Assembly (NCBI GenBank): GCA_946551795.1
Contig: CAMNRF010000014.1
Coordinates: 1-38,251, forward strand
Reading direction: 5' to 3'
Length of the DNA stretch: 38,251 bases
Source: an uncultured Oscillibacter sp.
Lineage (GTDB): Bacteria > Bacillota > Clostridia > Oscillospirales > Oscillospiraceae
Of the stretch, positions 24,492 through 32,291 are shown piece by piece. Position 1 is the stretch's first letter, and each line of letters begins with the position of its first letter. The notes under the pieces were generated by a model, which worked only from the letters and a program-made list of their open reading frames with translations, was not told the DNA's origin and made no database searches. A program made the position numbers and the translations under genes.

Positions 24492-25360
24492 TCCGGTACC
24501 TCCAGGGTAAACCGTCCCAGCTTGCCGCCCCGGAACTCGTCCAGCAGAATCTTCGCCATGCGTTCCGTGTCCACCTCGCCGCCGGAGATCAAAAAGCCCC
24601 GCTTCCGTCCCGCCGCCTCCAGCAGGCGGTAGCCGTAGGCGATGTCGTTCTCGTCGTCCTCCCGCTCCGGGAGGACCGGGAGTTTGTAGCCGCTCTTCAA
24701 TGCGTCCGGGTACCGCTCCCCCAGGTAGGCCATCAGGTGACAGCCCAGGGTCTCCACATCCAGAATGTCATCCTTCACCGCGCCGGTGTAGGCCAGGTTC
24801 AGCCCCACGCTCTGGTCCTCGAACTTGGGCCAGAGGATGCCCGGGGTGTCCAGCAGCTCCAGCCCCCGGTCGACGGGGACCCACTGCTTGCTCCGGGTGA
24901 CGCCGGGCCGGTCCTCGGTCCTGGCGGTCTTCCGGCCCGCCACCCTGTTGATAAACGTGGACTTGCCCACGTTGGGAATGCCCAGGATCATTACCCGCAC
25001 CACACGGCCCGCCTGGCCCTTTTCGGCGTAGGCGCGGAGCTTGTCCGCCAGAAGCTCCCGCACGGCGGCGGCGAACTTCGCCGTCCCCGCCCCGTCCCTG
25101 GCGTTGGTCTCCAGCACGGCATAGCCCTTCGCCCGGAAGTGGGCGGCCCAGGCGTCAGTGGCCGACCGGTCCGCCTGGTCCACCCGGTTCAGCACCACCA
25201 GCCGGGGCTTTCCCGCCGTCAGCCGGTCCACGTCCGGATTCCGGCTGGAGACGGGGATGCGGGCGTCCAGAATCTCGCACACGGCGTCCACATTGCGGAG
25301 CTGCTCGGCAATCATCCGCCGCGTTTTGGTCATGTGGCCGGGGTACCACTGGATGTTCAC
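24488..25360 (-). CDS. rbgA: Ribosome biogenesis GTPase RbgA (YlqF)
   Basis: RbgA is a circularly permuted GTPase needed for late 50S assembly. It is 290 residues. It opens NIQWYPGHMTKTRR, the family signature. The permuted order is visible: G4 as LNRVDQAD (about 57), then G1 GIPNVGKSTF (about 150), G2 around RPGVTRSKQW, and G3 LDTPGILWPKFED. The C-terminal domain follows. GTG at 25360 overlaps the lepB stop as GTGA, fixing the start. It sits next to rplS and lepB, a conserved arrangement in Firmicutes. Confidence 0.97.
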   Translation of the reverse strand: MNIQWYPGHMTKTRRMIAEQLRNVDAVCEILDARIPVSSRNPDVDRLTAGKPRLVVLNRVDQADRSATDAWAAHFRAKGYAVLETNARDGAGTAKFAAAVRELLADKLRAYAEKGQAGRVVRVMILGIPNVGKSTFINRVAGRKTARTEDRPGVTRSKQWVPVDRGLELLDTPGILWPKFEDQSVGLNLAYTGAVKDDILDVETLGCHLMAYLGERYPDALKSGYKLPVLPEREDDENDIAYGYRLLEAAGRKRGFLISGGEVDTERMAKILLDEFRGGKLGRFTLEVPE

Positions 25361-25959
25361 GCAATCACCCCGATCCGGCGGAAGTCCCGTTTCTGCGTCT
25401 CCTCGTCCACGCCCGGGAAGGCCACCGCCACCGCCCTGCCGATGACATAGCGGGTGTCCACCGTTCCCAGGTTGGCGTCCCGGCTGTCGCTGGAGCGGTT
25501 GCGGTTGTCCCCCATGACGAAGATGTGGCCCTCCGGCACGGTGAGGGGGAACACCGTCCCCTCCTCCAGGAAGGTCAGCTCGTTGATATAGTCCTCCTGG
25601 AGGGGCTCTCCCTCCACATAGACGGTGCCGCTGTCAAAGTCGATGTCCACCGTCTGGCCCGCCGTGGCGATGACCCGTTTGACGATGGGCTCCTTTAAAA
25701 AGGTGTCCTTCCGCAGCACCACCACGTCGCCGTATTTGTAGTCGTGGTACAGCATGGAATTCAGCACCAGCATCCGGTCCCCGTTCTGGAGGGTGGGCAG
25801 CATGGAGTGCCCGTCCACGCCGATGAGCCGCGCCACGAAGGTGAACAGCACCACCACCGCCAGCACGGAGCACACCAGCGCCTGCACCCACTCATAGGAC
25901 TCTCTGCCGTCGGACTTCTTCTCCTCCTGGTTTTCCATCTTTTCCGTATTCTCAGCCAT
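25357..25959 (-). CDS. lepB: Signal peptidase I (first tandem copy)
   Basis: A type I signal peptidase that removes signal peptides from exported preproteins at the outer face of the membrane. It is 200 residues. An acidic N-terminus precedes one transmembrane helix (about 25-47). The catalytic Ser52 is in GHSMLPTL and the general-base Lys94 in PIVKRVIA; the VMGDNRNRSSDSR box is present. It lies 5 bases after a paralogue, sharing nearly the same YEWVQALVCSVL membrane entry. The shared order, motifs and ends indicate a tandem duplication. Confidence 0.96.
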   Translation of the reverse strand: MAENTEKMENQEEKKSDGRESYEWVQALVCSVLAVVVLFTFVARLIGVDGHSMLPTLQNGDRMLVLNSMLYHDYKYGDVVVLRKDTFLKEPIVKRVIATAGQTVDIDFDSGTVYVEGEPLQEDYINELTFLEEGTVFPLTVPEGHIFVMGDNRNRSSDSRDANLGTVDTRYVIGRAVAVAFPGVDEETQKRDFRRIGVIA

Positions 25960-25964
25960 TGCGC

Positions 25965-26558
25965 TCAGTCCTCCCGATCCAACATTCCGATGCGGGACCA
26001 GTCCCGCTCCTTGGTCTCCTCCGCCGCCCCCGGCACCGCCAGGCAGAGGGCCCTGCCGATGACGCTGCGGACATCCACCGGTCCCAGCTCGGGATTCCGG
26101 CTGTCGTCGCTGTTGTTGCGGTTATCCCCCATGACGAAGATACACCCCTCCGGCACTGTCAGAGGAAACGCCATGCCCTCGTCTCTGCGGGTGGGCTCCC
26201 GGACGTAGGGCTCCTCCAGCGCCGCGCCGTCCACATAGACGGTGCCGGCGGCAAAGTCGATGTCCACCGTCTGACCCGCTCCGGCCACCACCCGCTTCAC
26301 AATGGGGCTCCCCTCGTGAAAGCCCTCCCTGCGGAGAATCACGATGTCCCCCGGGGCGTAGTCCCCGCAGAGCCACCCGTCCAGCACCAGCAGCAGGTCT
26401 CCGTCCTGCAGCGTCTCCCGCATGGAGCCGCCGGACACGCCGATAATCCGGACGGCGAAGGTGAAGACCATCACCACCGTCAGCACGGAGCACACCAGCG
26501 CCTGCACCCACTCGTACAGCTCCCGCCCGGGCGGCCGCGCTCTCTTTCTCTTTCCCAT
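25965..26558 (-). CDS. lepB: Signal peptidase I (second tandem copy, altered active-site loop)
   Basis: A second signal peptidase I of 197 residues, paralogous to the one downstream. It has a basic N-terminus, one transmembrane helix (about 18-40), catalytic Ser45, Lys88 (PIVKRVVA) and the box VMGDNRNNSDDSR. The usual S-M-x-P-T-L is changed to SMRETL, losing the conserved proline. The catalytic pair is intact, so it is probably active, perhaps with other substrate preference (inference). I chose the ATG at 26558 (GGGAGC seven bases upstream); a TTG two codons earlier is too close to it. A good sigma-A promoter lies just upstream, so this copy heads the lepB-lepB-rbgA operon. Confidence 0.94.
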   Translation of the reverse strand: MGKRKRARPPGRELYEWVQALVCSVLTVVMVFTFAVRIIGVSGGSMRETLQDGDLLLVLDGWLCGDYAPGDIVILRREGFHEGSPIVKRVVAGAGQTVDIDFAAGTVYVDGAALEEPYVREPTRRDEGMAFPLTVPEGCIFVMGDNRNNSDDSRNPELGPVDVRSVIGRALCLAVPGAAEETKERDWSRIGMLDRED

Positions 26559-26588
26559 TGACAAAGCTCCCGAATCGTTAATTTATAC

Positions 26589-26617
26589 AGTATAACAAAA
26601 AAACTCCGGTTTCACAA
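26589..26617 (-). promoter_or_regulatory. Sigma-A promoter of the lepB-lepB-rbgA operon
   Basis: On the minus strand TTGTGA (26612-26617), a 17-base spacer with a run of seven T, and TATACT (26589-26594). It lies about 30 bases before the lepB ATG and after the rplS terminator, so it starts a new transcription unit. Confidence 0.75.
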
Positions 26618-26630
26618 GCCCAAGACAGGA

Positions 26631-26656
26631 AAAAAGAGAGGCCGCAGCCTCTCTTT
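26631..26656 (-). terminator. Intrinsic terminator of rplS
   Basis: AGAGAGGC-CGCA-GCCTCTCT forms an 8-base stem (26635-26654). On the minus strand a T-rich run (TTTTTTCC) follows. It lies 12 bases after the rplS stop. Confidence 0.8.
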
Positions 26657-26665
26657 CTCTCCGGA

Positions 26666-27007
26666 TCAAAGTTTCTCCTTGACCTTGGCGCTCTTGCCCA
26701 CACGGCCGCGCAGATAGTACAGCTTGGCCCGGCGGACCTTGCCGTTGCGGACGACCTGGATGGTGTCGATAGAGGGAGAGTGCACGGGGAACACCTTCTC
26801 CACGCCCACGCCGTAGGAGATCCGGCGGACGGTGATGGTCTCCTCGATGCCGCCGTGCTTCTTGGCGATGACAGTGCCCTCGAAGACCTGGATGCGCTCG
26901 CGGGAGCCCTCCTTGACCTTCACGTGGACACGGACGGTGTCGCCGATCTTGACGGCGGGCACTTCCCGGGCCAGGGTTTCCTTGTTCAGTTCCTTGATGA
27001 GATCCAT
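26666..27007 (-). CDS. rplS: 50S ribosomal protein L19
   Basis: L19 sits at the 30S-50S interface. It is 113 residues, the normal length, with family motifs [44 protein letters not shown] and [19 protein letters not shown] strong AGGAGGAATTCATCC site precedes the ATG. It has its own promoter and terminator, thus a single-gene unit. The roughly 100-base leader could hold an autoregulatory structure, but I cannot match a known L19 leader with confidence. trmD-rimM, often adjacent, are not in the window. Confidence 0.98.
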   Translation of the reverse strand: MDLIKELNKETLAREVPAVKIGDTVRVHVKVKEGSRERIQVFEGTVIAKKHGGIEETITVRRISYGVGVEKVFPVHSPSIDTIQVVRNGKVRRAKLYYLRGRVGKSAKVKEKL

Positions 27008-27109
27008 GGATGAATTCCTCCTAAAATATAGGCGTTCATGCCGCTTTTCAATGGGAATCCGGCGCGTTTCGCCGCCTCACGGCAGAGGACCGCCCTTTGT
27101 AGCCTGAAT

Positions 27110-27138
27110 AGGATACCACAGACCACGACAAAATGCAA
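27110..27138 (-). promoter_or_regulatory. Promoter of rplS
   Basis: On the minus strand TTGCAT (27133-27138), a 17-base spacer ending TGTGG, and TATCCT (27110-27115), giving an extended -10. It closely matches the rpsB promoter: both have CTTGCATT, the same spacer length and CTGTGGTAT. The transcript has a leader of about 95 bases. Confidence 0.75.
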
Positions 27139-27164
27139 GCACTTTTTTATAGATCAGGAATTTT

Positions 27165-27776
27165 TCAAGTCTCCGCCCAATTTCCCGCCCGCAGCTCTCC
27201 TCCCGCAGCCGCCAGCAGTCCCGCCGCCGGGGGCAGCAGCCACAGGCTCCCGCCGGTCCGGACCATTACAAAGGCCAGCGCCGCCGCGAGACACAGCGCC
27301 GTGATTCCCCCAGCCCACCGGACGGCCCGTTCCCCGGCCGCCGGGCCGACGGCCCAGGCGGTCAGCAGGTACAGCGCCCGTCCGCCGTCCAGGGGCCGCA
27401 CAGGGAGCAGGTTGAAGGCGCACAGCACCAGATTCGCCCCGGTGAACACCGCCCACCGCCCGCCCCCCGGCAGCGTCAGCAGCAGGGCGCACAGGAGGTT
27501 CGCCCCCGGCCCCGCCAGCACCGCCGCCAGCTCGCCGGGATAGGACAGCCCTCTCCGGTCCGCCGCCAGTTCCGCGCCGAAGATGCCGATCCGCAGCCCG
27601 GTGACAGGCGCTCCCAGGAGACCCAGGGCCAGACAGTGCCCCAGCTCGTGGAGGGCGGCGGCCCCCAGCACGGTGCCCAGCAGCTCCCAGCCGTTGTCCA
27701 GGGCAAACCAGGCCGTCAGCAGGCAGAACCCCGGCGACACATGGACACGACTCCGCAGGTCAAACCGCCGCCACAT
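27165..27776 (-). CDS. spoIVFB: SpoIVFB-like site-2 intramembrane metalloprotease
   Basis: A 203-residue M50 membrane protease with HELGH (zinc ligands His43 and His47, catalytic Glu44) and NLLPVRPLDGG (Asp130), each in a hydrophobic helix. In sporulating Firmicutes SpoIVFB cleaves pro-sigma-K in the mother cell. The short size, the absence of a PDZ domain and the upstream gene with a C-terminal LytM/M23 domain match the SpoIVFA-SpoIVFB arrangement. It overlaps that gene by 17 bases and has no strong ribosome site, so it depends on coupling. The C-terminal CBS domain seen in the Bacillus protein is absent. Function as the pro-sigma-K protease is inference. Confidence 0.8.
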   Translation of the reverse strand: MWRRFDLRSRVHVSPGFCLLTAWFALDNGWELLGTVLGAAALHELGHCLALGLLGAPVTGLRIGIFGAELAADRRGLSYPGELAAVLAGPGANLLCALLLTLPGGGRWAVFTGANLVLCAFNLLPVRPLDGGRALYLLTAWAVGPAAGERAVRWAGGITALCLAAALAFVMVRTGGSLWLLPPAAGLLAAAGGELRAGNWAET

Positions 27777-28716
27777 AGTAGATGGGGTTCAGGTACACGC
27801 CGTCCCGCTGGAGCTCAAAGTGCAGGTGGGGCCCGGTGGCCATGCCGGTCTCCCCCACCTCGGCGATCTTCTGTCCCCGTCTCACCGCCGCGCCGGAGGA
27901 GGCCGTCACCCGGCTGCAGTGGGCGTAGAGGGTGGTGTATCCCCCCTGGTGGGCCACCACGCAGTATTTTCCGTAGCTGCTGCTCTCCCCCACCGCCGTG
28001 ACGGTGCCGTCGGCAAAGCAGTCGATCTCCGTGCCGCTCTCCGCCGCCAGGTCCACGCCGTAGTGGAACCGCTCCTCCCCCTCCACCGGGTGCTCCCGAT
28101 AGCCGAAATTGGAGCTCAGGGCCCCGGCGACAGGGGCGCGGTAGTCAAAGTCCAGGATCGCCTGCTCCAGGCTGACGTTGCCGGGCAGGTTTTGCTCGGA
28201 GTAGAGCACGTAGGCCAGGGTAGACGCCTGTCCCTCCCCGTCCGCCGGAGCAGGGCTCTCCGCCGCCGGAGGCTCCGGCTCCTCCCGGCAGGCCCGCAGG
28301 GTGTCCAGGGCCGACGCCTCCGGCAGCTCCCCCAAAACGGCGGTCTCCAGGGCCTCCCCCGGCGCCTCCGGGTGGAACACCGCCTGGTACACGTCCCGGG
28401 CTGCGCCGCCCACGTCGGACTCCCCGGCAAAGGCCCGCCCCACGGCGGAGAACACCGCCCGCACGTCCACGTTCTGTTCCATGCGGCTGGTCAAAAACTG
28501 GTCGATCTGGGCCATGCGCCCCGGCAGTAGCAGCTTCACCGCCACCAGCAGGACGAAGATCCCCGCGCAAGCCGCCAGCTGGATCAGGCGGCGGCGCTCC
28601 GAGGCGCTCAGGGACTCGTCTCTCCGCCGGACCGCGCGCCGCGCGCCGCCCCGGACCTGTCTCCGCCGCTCCGCCGCAATGGTGCTGATCCTCCGTCCCG
28701 CCTGCCTTGAGGTCAT
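27760..28716 (-). CDS. spoIVFA: SpoIVFA-like membrane protein with LytM/M23 domain
   Basis: A 318-residue protein. A very basic N-terminus (rich in Arg, about 1-40) precedes one transmembrane helix (about 45-65, AACAGIFVLLVAVKLLL), a linker of about 120 residues, and a C-terminal M23/LytM domain (about 195-315). Zinc ligands are visible as FHYGVDL, LYAHCS and GPHLHFEL, so the site looks intact. This matches the topology of SpoIVFA, the inhibitor and organiser of SpoIVFB, but a secreted-type M23 peptidase anchored to the membrane is an alternative. I chose the ATG at 28716 because GGGAGGGG lies six bases upstream; an earlier ATG has none and would be almost at the predicted transcript start. 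A sigma-E-like promoter lies upstream. Confidence 0.78.
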   Translation of the reverse strand: MTSRQAGRRISTIAAERRRQVRGGARRAVRRRDESLSASERRRLIQLAACAGIFVLLVAVKLLLPGRMAQIDQFLTSRMEQNVDVRAVFSAVGRAFAGESDVGGAARDVYQAVFHPEAPGEALETAVLGELPEASALDTLRACREEPEPPAAESPAPADGEGQASTLAYVLYSEQNLPGNVSLEQAILDFDYRAPVAGALSSNFGYREHPVEGEERFHYGVDLAAESGTEIDCFADGTVTAVGESSSYGKYCVVAHQGGYTTLYAHCSRVTASSGAAVRRGQKIAEVGETGMATGPHLHFELQRDGVYLNPIYYVAAV

Positions 28717-28745
28717 GGCTGTCCCCTCCCGTTTCATTCTTGGGA

Positions 28746-28774
28746 ATCCTATGCGGCAGAGCGGCGGGATATGC
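28746..28774 (-). promoter_or_regulatory. Sigma-E-like promoter of the spoIVFA-spoIVFB pair
   Basis: On the minus strand GCATATC (28768-28774), a 14-base spacer, and CATAGGAT (28746-28753). The sigma-E consensus is about KMATATT-N14-CATACAHT; here 6 of 7 and 6 of 8 positions agree, with exact spacing. It lies about 30 bases before the chosen ATG. It fits mother-cell expression of the pro-sigma-K processing pair. Confidence 0.55.
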
Positions 28775-28818
28775 CTCCGGCGGCGAAAGGGACCGCCGGT
28801 TTCCCGGCGGCCCCGCGG

Positions 28819-30135
28819 CTATTCTCTCTTTGGCCCACAGCGTTTCAGATCCCCGGTAGCCGGATTGTCAATCAGGCGGCCCTCCTCCGTAAACCGGGAG
28901 CCGTGACAGGGGCAGTCCCAGGTGCGCTCCTGGGGATTCCATTTCAATGCGCAACCCATGTGGGGACACCGGGGCCTGGTGGGGGTCAGCAGGTTCAGCG
29001 CCGCCCCGGCGGCGTTGACCGCCAGCTGCGGCCGGAGCACCGTGCGGGAGGGGGAGAAGGCCGGGGCCCAGGGGTTCTCCCGGCCCGTCAGCAGGTCTCC
29101 CAGGATCATGGCGGAAACCATGGAGGAGGTCATCCCCCATTTGTTGAAGCCCGTGGCCACATAGAGCCCCCGGGTTCTGGCGGAGTAGGGCCCGATATAG
29201 GGCGCCCCGTCCAGGGTCATGCAGTCCTGGGCCGCCCAGCGGGCCCGTTCCCGGGAGGCGGGGTAATACCGGGCCGCGGAGCGTTTCAGCTCCTGCCAGC
29301 CGCCGCCCTTTTTGCCGGTGCGGCGGCCCCCGCCGCCCAGGAGCAGCAGCTCCCCGGCGTTTCGGAACGACAGTCCGTCCTCCGCCTCGTCTACATACAT
29401 GCCGCCCACATCCGGCGCGTTCTCCAGCGCCAGCACGTAGGAGCGGCTCTGATACATCTTGAGAAAGTAGCTGCCGTGCTTGTTGAGGAAGGGGAAGTGG
29501 GTGCAGACGATGATCCCCTCCGCCCGGATCTTCCCCTCCGGCGTCACCGCCGTGCCGGGGGCCAGCTCCAGGACGGGCGTGTGCTCATAGACCCGGAGGC
29601 CCTTTACCAGAGCCGCCGCGAAGCGCAGCGGATTGAACTGCGCCTGTCTGGGGAATTTCACCGCCCCCGCCGTGGGAAAGGGCAGCGGCACCGCCTCCGT
29701 CAGCTCTGCCGGGAAATCAAGAGCCTCCAGCGCCCGCATCTCCCGCTCCAGCTTGTCCCAGCTGTCCCGGGCATAGACAAAGGCGTCCCGCTCCTCAAAA
29801 CCGCAGTCCATCCCGGCGCACAGCCGCCGGTACTCCCCCAGGGCCGCCTGGCTGGCCTCCAGGTACATCCCGGCCCGCTCCGCGCCCAGCCGCCGCAGGA
29901 GCTTGCCATAGATCAGCCCGTGCTGGGAGGTGATCTTGGCGGTGGTGTTCTTCGTCACGCCGCCGCAGAGAACGCCGGCCTCCACCAGTACGTTCTCCAC
30001 GCCCAGCTCCGTCAGGCGGTGGGCGCACAGCAGTCCCGCCAGTCCGCCGCCGATGACCAGCACATCCGTGCGGAGGTCCCCCCGCAGGGAGGGAAACCGG
30101 GGCAGGGCCGTCTCTCTTGTCCAAATGGACTCCAT
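28819..30135 (-). CDS. FAD-dependent oxidoreductase with C-terminal Rieske domain
   Basis: A 438-residue fusion. The N-terminal DAO-type FAD domain has the dinucleotide motif VLVIGGGLAGLLCA (about 25-40), and a second FAD contact GLYVATGFNKWGMTSS (about 330) fits the family. The C-terminal Rieske domain has CPHMGCALKWN and CPCHGSRF, the 2Cys-2His ligands of a [2Fe-2S] cluster. Substrate and electron partner are unknown. The pair is known in gamma-glutamylputrescine-oxidase-like enzymes with a Rieske tail (for example YhfW in Bacillus). A CATACTAT string, similar to sporulation -10 elements, lies at 30151-30158, but I see no convincing -35. A 39-base gap separates it from the exonuclease gene. 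Confidence 0.92.
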   Translation of the reverse strand: MESIWTRETALPRFPSLRGDLRTDVLVIGGGLAGLLCAHRLTELGVENVLVEAGVLCGGVTKNTTAKITSQHGLIYGKLLRRLGAERAGMYLEASQAALGEYRRLCAGMDCGFEERDAFVYARDSWDKLEREMRALEALDFPAELTEAVPLPFPTAGAVKFPRQAQFNPLRFAAALVKGLRVYEHTPVLELAPGTAVTPEGKIRAEGIIVCTHFPFLNKHGSYFLKMYQSRSYVLALENAPDVGGMYVDEAEDGLSFRNAGELLLLGGGGRRTGKKGGGWQELKRSAARYYPASRERARWAAQDCMTLDGAPYIGPYSARTRGLYVATGFNKWGMTSSMVSAMILGDLLTGRENPWAPAFSPSRTVLRPQLAVNAAGAALNLLTPTRPRCPHMGCALKWNPQERTWDCPCHGSRFTEEGRLIDNPATGDLKRCGPKRE

Positions 30136-30174
30136 CTTTCATCACCGGCGATAGTATGCGGCATTTTCCGGATT

Positions 30175-31158
30175 TTAAGCGTCTTGCCCGGCCGCCTTCC
30201 CCGCCGGACGGCACCGCCGCCTTTTCCGCCCCTCGCTCCGGCAGACGTGGGTGCCGCCCTGCCGGGCCGCCTCGTACTCCCGCATCAGCTCCGGCGTGAT
30301 GGCCGGGACGGACCGCCGGCCCACCCAGGTCCCGTCCTCCCGGGAGCTCAGCGTCATGCGGCACAAAAACCGCCCGTGCTCCTGACAGCGGAACACCGCG
30401 TAATAGACCAGGGGGACCGCCTCTCCCTTCGGCCGCGGAAAGCACCACCGGCTGACCGAGCCCGTCCGCCCGCAGAGGGGGCAGACCGGCTGCCGCCCCG
30501 CCCTGGCGTCCAGAACGCCCTCCGGGCTGGGCAGGGGGCCCACCTTCCGGCGGGGCTGCCTGGGAAAGGGCAGCCTGGAGAGGCGGGGCGAGGGCAGGCG
30601 ACGGGACTTCTCCCGCCGCTCCGGCCGGTAGGCCAGGGCCTCCGGGGTGATCCACCGGGCCACCACGGCGGTGTACATGGCGTCGCACAGGGCGTTGTGG
30701 AAATCGAAAATGTCCGGCACGCCGCAGTACTCCACCGCCCGCCACAGCGCCACCTGCTGGCCGGTGCCCACCAGGTAGGAAAAGGCCGTCTGGAGGTCGC
30801 AGACCGTCTCCACTGGCACCGGAGGGAGCTTCCAGTACTCGCAGTTCTGCCGGAGGGCCTTGAAGTCGTCCCCGCCGCCCCAGGCGGCAAAGGCGGTCTC
30901 TCCCCCGCACCAGGCCCGGAACGCCTCCAGCGCCTGGGGGAATTCCACCGTGGACTGGACGGAGGCCTGCAGCTCCGGCAGCTTTCTCGCCCCCGGGTCA
31001 AACCGCTTGTGGACCGTGGGCCGGATGAAGGCGCTGAAGGCATCCACGATGGGCCCGCCGATCTCCTCCACCCGGACCGCGCCGATCTGGAGGATCTCGT
31101 CCAGGGGCTTTTTGTCATAGCTGCGGTTCCACTCCAGGTCCAGGATGATCATTTGCAT
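30175..31158 (-). CDS. DnaQ-like DEDDh exonuclease domain protein with Cys-rich C-terminal part
   Basis: A 327-residue protein. The N-terminal half is a 3'-5' exonuclease fold: IILDLEWN (catalytic D and E of motif I), EILQIGAV, and HNALCDAMYT (His and Asp of motif III). This part resembles small KapD/ExoX-type enzymes. The C-terminal half (about 190-327) is basic and has CPLC and CQEHGRFLC, which may bind zinc, but I cannot name it. The start is GTG or ATG near 31158; an ATG two codons later has the better spacing from GAGAGAAG, so the exact start is uncertain. It precedes the FAD/Rieske gene by 39 bases. Confidence 0.88.
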   Translation of the reverse strand: MQMIILDLEWNRSYDKKPLDEILQIGAVRVEEIGGPIVDAFSAFIRPTVHKRFDPGARKLPELQASVQSTVEFPQALEAFRAWCGGETAFAAWGGGDDFKALRQNCEYWKLPPVPVETVCDLQTAFSYLVGTGQQVALWRAVEYCGVPDIFDFHNALCDAMYTAVVARWITPEALAYRPERREKSRRLPSPRLSRLPFPRQPRRKVGPLPSPEGVLDARAGRQPVCPLCGRTGSVSRWCFPRPKGEAVPLVYYAVFRCQEHGRFLCRMTLSSREDGTWVGRRSVPAITPELMREYEAARQGGTHVCRSEGRKRRRCRPAGKAAGQDA

Positions 31159-31270
31159 CACTTCTCTCTTCGAGCCTGCTCACGGCCCCAGGGGCCCTCC
31201 GGGCGGGTTCTCCGCCGCCGGCCGCCGCTTTGGCACAGGCTCTGATTTCTCTCTCACGCCGGTAGGCGAA

Positions 31271-31302
31271 GGGCCCGGGGCAACGACAGTTGCTCCGGGC
31301 CC
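31271..31302 (-). terminator. Strong hairpin after tsf
   Basis: GGGCCCGGGGCAAC-GACA-GTTGCTCCGGGCCC is a 14-base stem with one mismatch and a four-base loop, 17 bases after the tsf stop. The minus-strand side has no T-run, so it is either an atypical terminator or a 3' stabiliser. Confidence 0.6.
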
Positions 31303-31319
31303 GCGGGTGCAGTCGGATC

Positions 31320-32237
31320 TCAGCCCTTCACCATGGAGGCGATCTCCTCGGCGAAGTTCTCCTGCTTCTTCTCAATGCCCTCGCCCTTCTCAAAGCGCAC
31401 GGCATCCTTGAAGGTGATGGTGCCGCCCAGGGACTTGGCGGCGGCGGCCAGATACTTCTCCACAGTCAGGTCCCCGTCCTTCACGAACTCCTGCTGGAGC
31501 AGGCAGTTCTCGGTGTAGAACTTGTTCAGCTTGCCCAGGACGATCTTCTCCCGGACCTGCTCGGGCTTGGAGGCCATCTTGGGGTCGTTCTCCATCTGGG
31601 CCATCATGATCTTCTTCTCCTCGTCCAGGACGTCCTGGGTCACCTGGGACTTATCCCAGAAGCGGGGATTCAGCGCGGCGATCTGCATGGCCACGTCCTT
31701 GCCGGCCTCCTCCACCTTCTCGGCGGGCAGGTCGGTGTCCAGGTTCACCAGCACGCCGATCTTGCCGCCGGCGTGGACGTAGGGCACGCACACGCCGCCC
31801 TCGAAGCGGGCGAAGCGGCGGACCTTGATATTCTCGCCGATGACCAGGACCATCTCCTGCTGCTGCTGGAGCACGGTCATGTCGGTGCCGTTGTACTTGC
31901 ACTCCATCAGGGCGTCCAGGTCGGCGGGATTCGCCGCGGCCACGGTGGCGGCCACGCCCTTGACGAAGTCCACAAACTTCTCGTTCTTGCCCACGAAGTC
32001 GGTCTCGGCGTTGACCTCCACCACGACGCCCACGCCGTCCACGACGCCGGCGTAGGCCATGCCCTCGGCGGCGATGCGGCCGGCCTTCTTCACGGAGGCG
32101 GCCAGGCCCTTCTCCCGCAGGTACTCAATGGCCTTGTCCATGTCGCCGTCGGAGGCGGCCAGGGCCTTCTTGCAGTCCATCATGCCCACGCCGGTCTTCT
32201 CGCGCAGGTTCTTTACGTCAGCAGCTGTAAAAGCCAT
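31320..32237 (-). CDS. tsf: Elongation factor Ts
   Basis: EF-Ts exchanges GDP for GTP on EF-Tu. It is 305 residues. The N-terminal UBA-like region AADVKNLREKTGVGMMDCKKAL is diagnostic, followed by VVEVNAETDFVGKNEKF and the core dimerisation regions. It lies 54 bases after rpsB, the near-universal partner. In most Firmicutes pyrH-frr follow directly, but here they are about 21 kb further on. A strong hairpin closes the unit. Confidence 0.98.
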   Translation of the reverse strand: MAFTAADVKNLREKTGVGMMDCKKALAASDGDMDKAIEYLREKGLAASVKKAGRIAAEGMAYAGVVDGVGVVVEVNAETDFVGKNEKFVDFVKGVAATVAAANPADLDALMECKYNGTDMTVLQQQQEMVLVIGENIKVRRFARFEGGVCVPYVHAGGKIGVLVNLDTDLPAEKVEEAGKDVAMQIAALNPRFWDKSQVTQDVLDEEKKIMMAQMENDPKMASKPEQVREKIVLGKLNKFYTENCLLQQEFVKDGDLTVEKYLAAAAKSLGGTITFKDAVRFEKGEGIEKKQENFAEEIASMVKG

Positions 32238-32291
32238 TTTATTGTTCCTCCACTCTATATTCAGTCAAAAAGCGTCAATCCCAAAACCGGA

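Noticed and set aside
28771-31245. Long plus-strand frame opposite the FAD/Rieske and exonuclease genes
   Set aside because: Both minus-strand proteins have clear catalytic motifs, while the plus frame has none.
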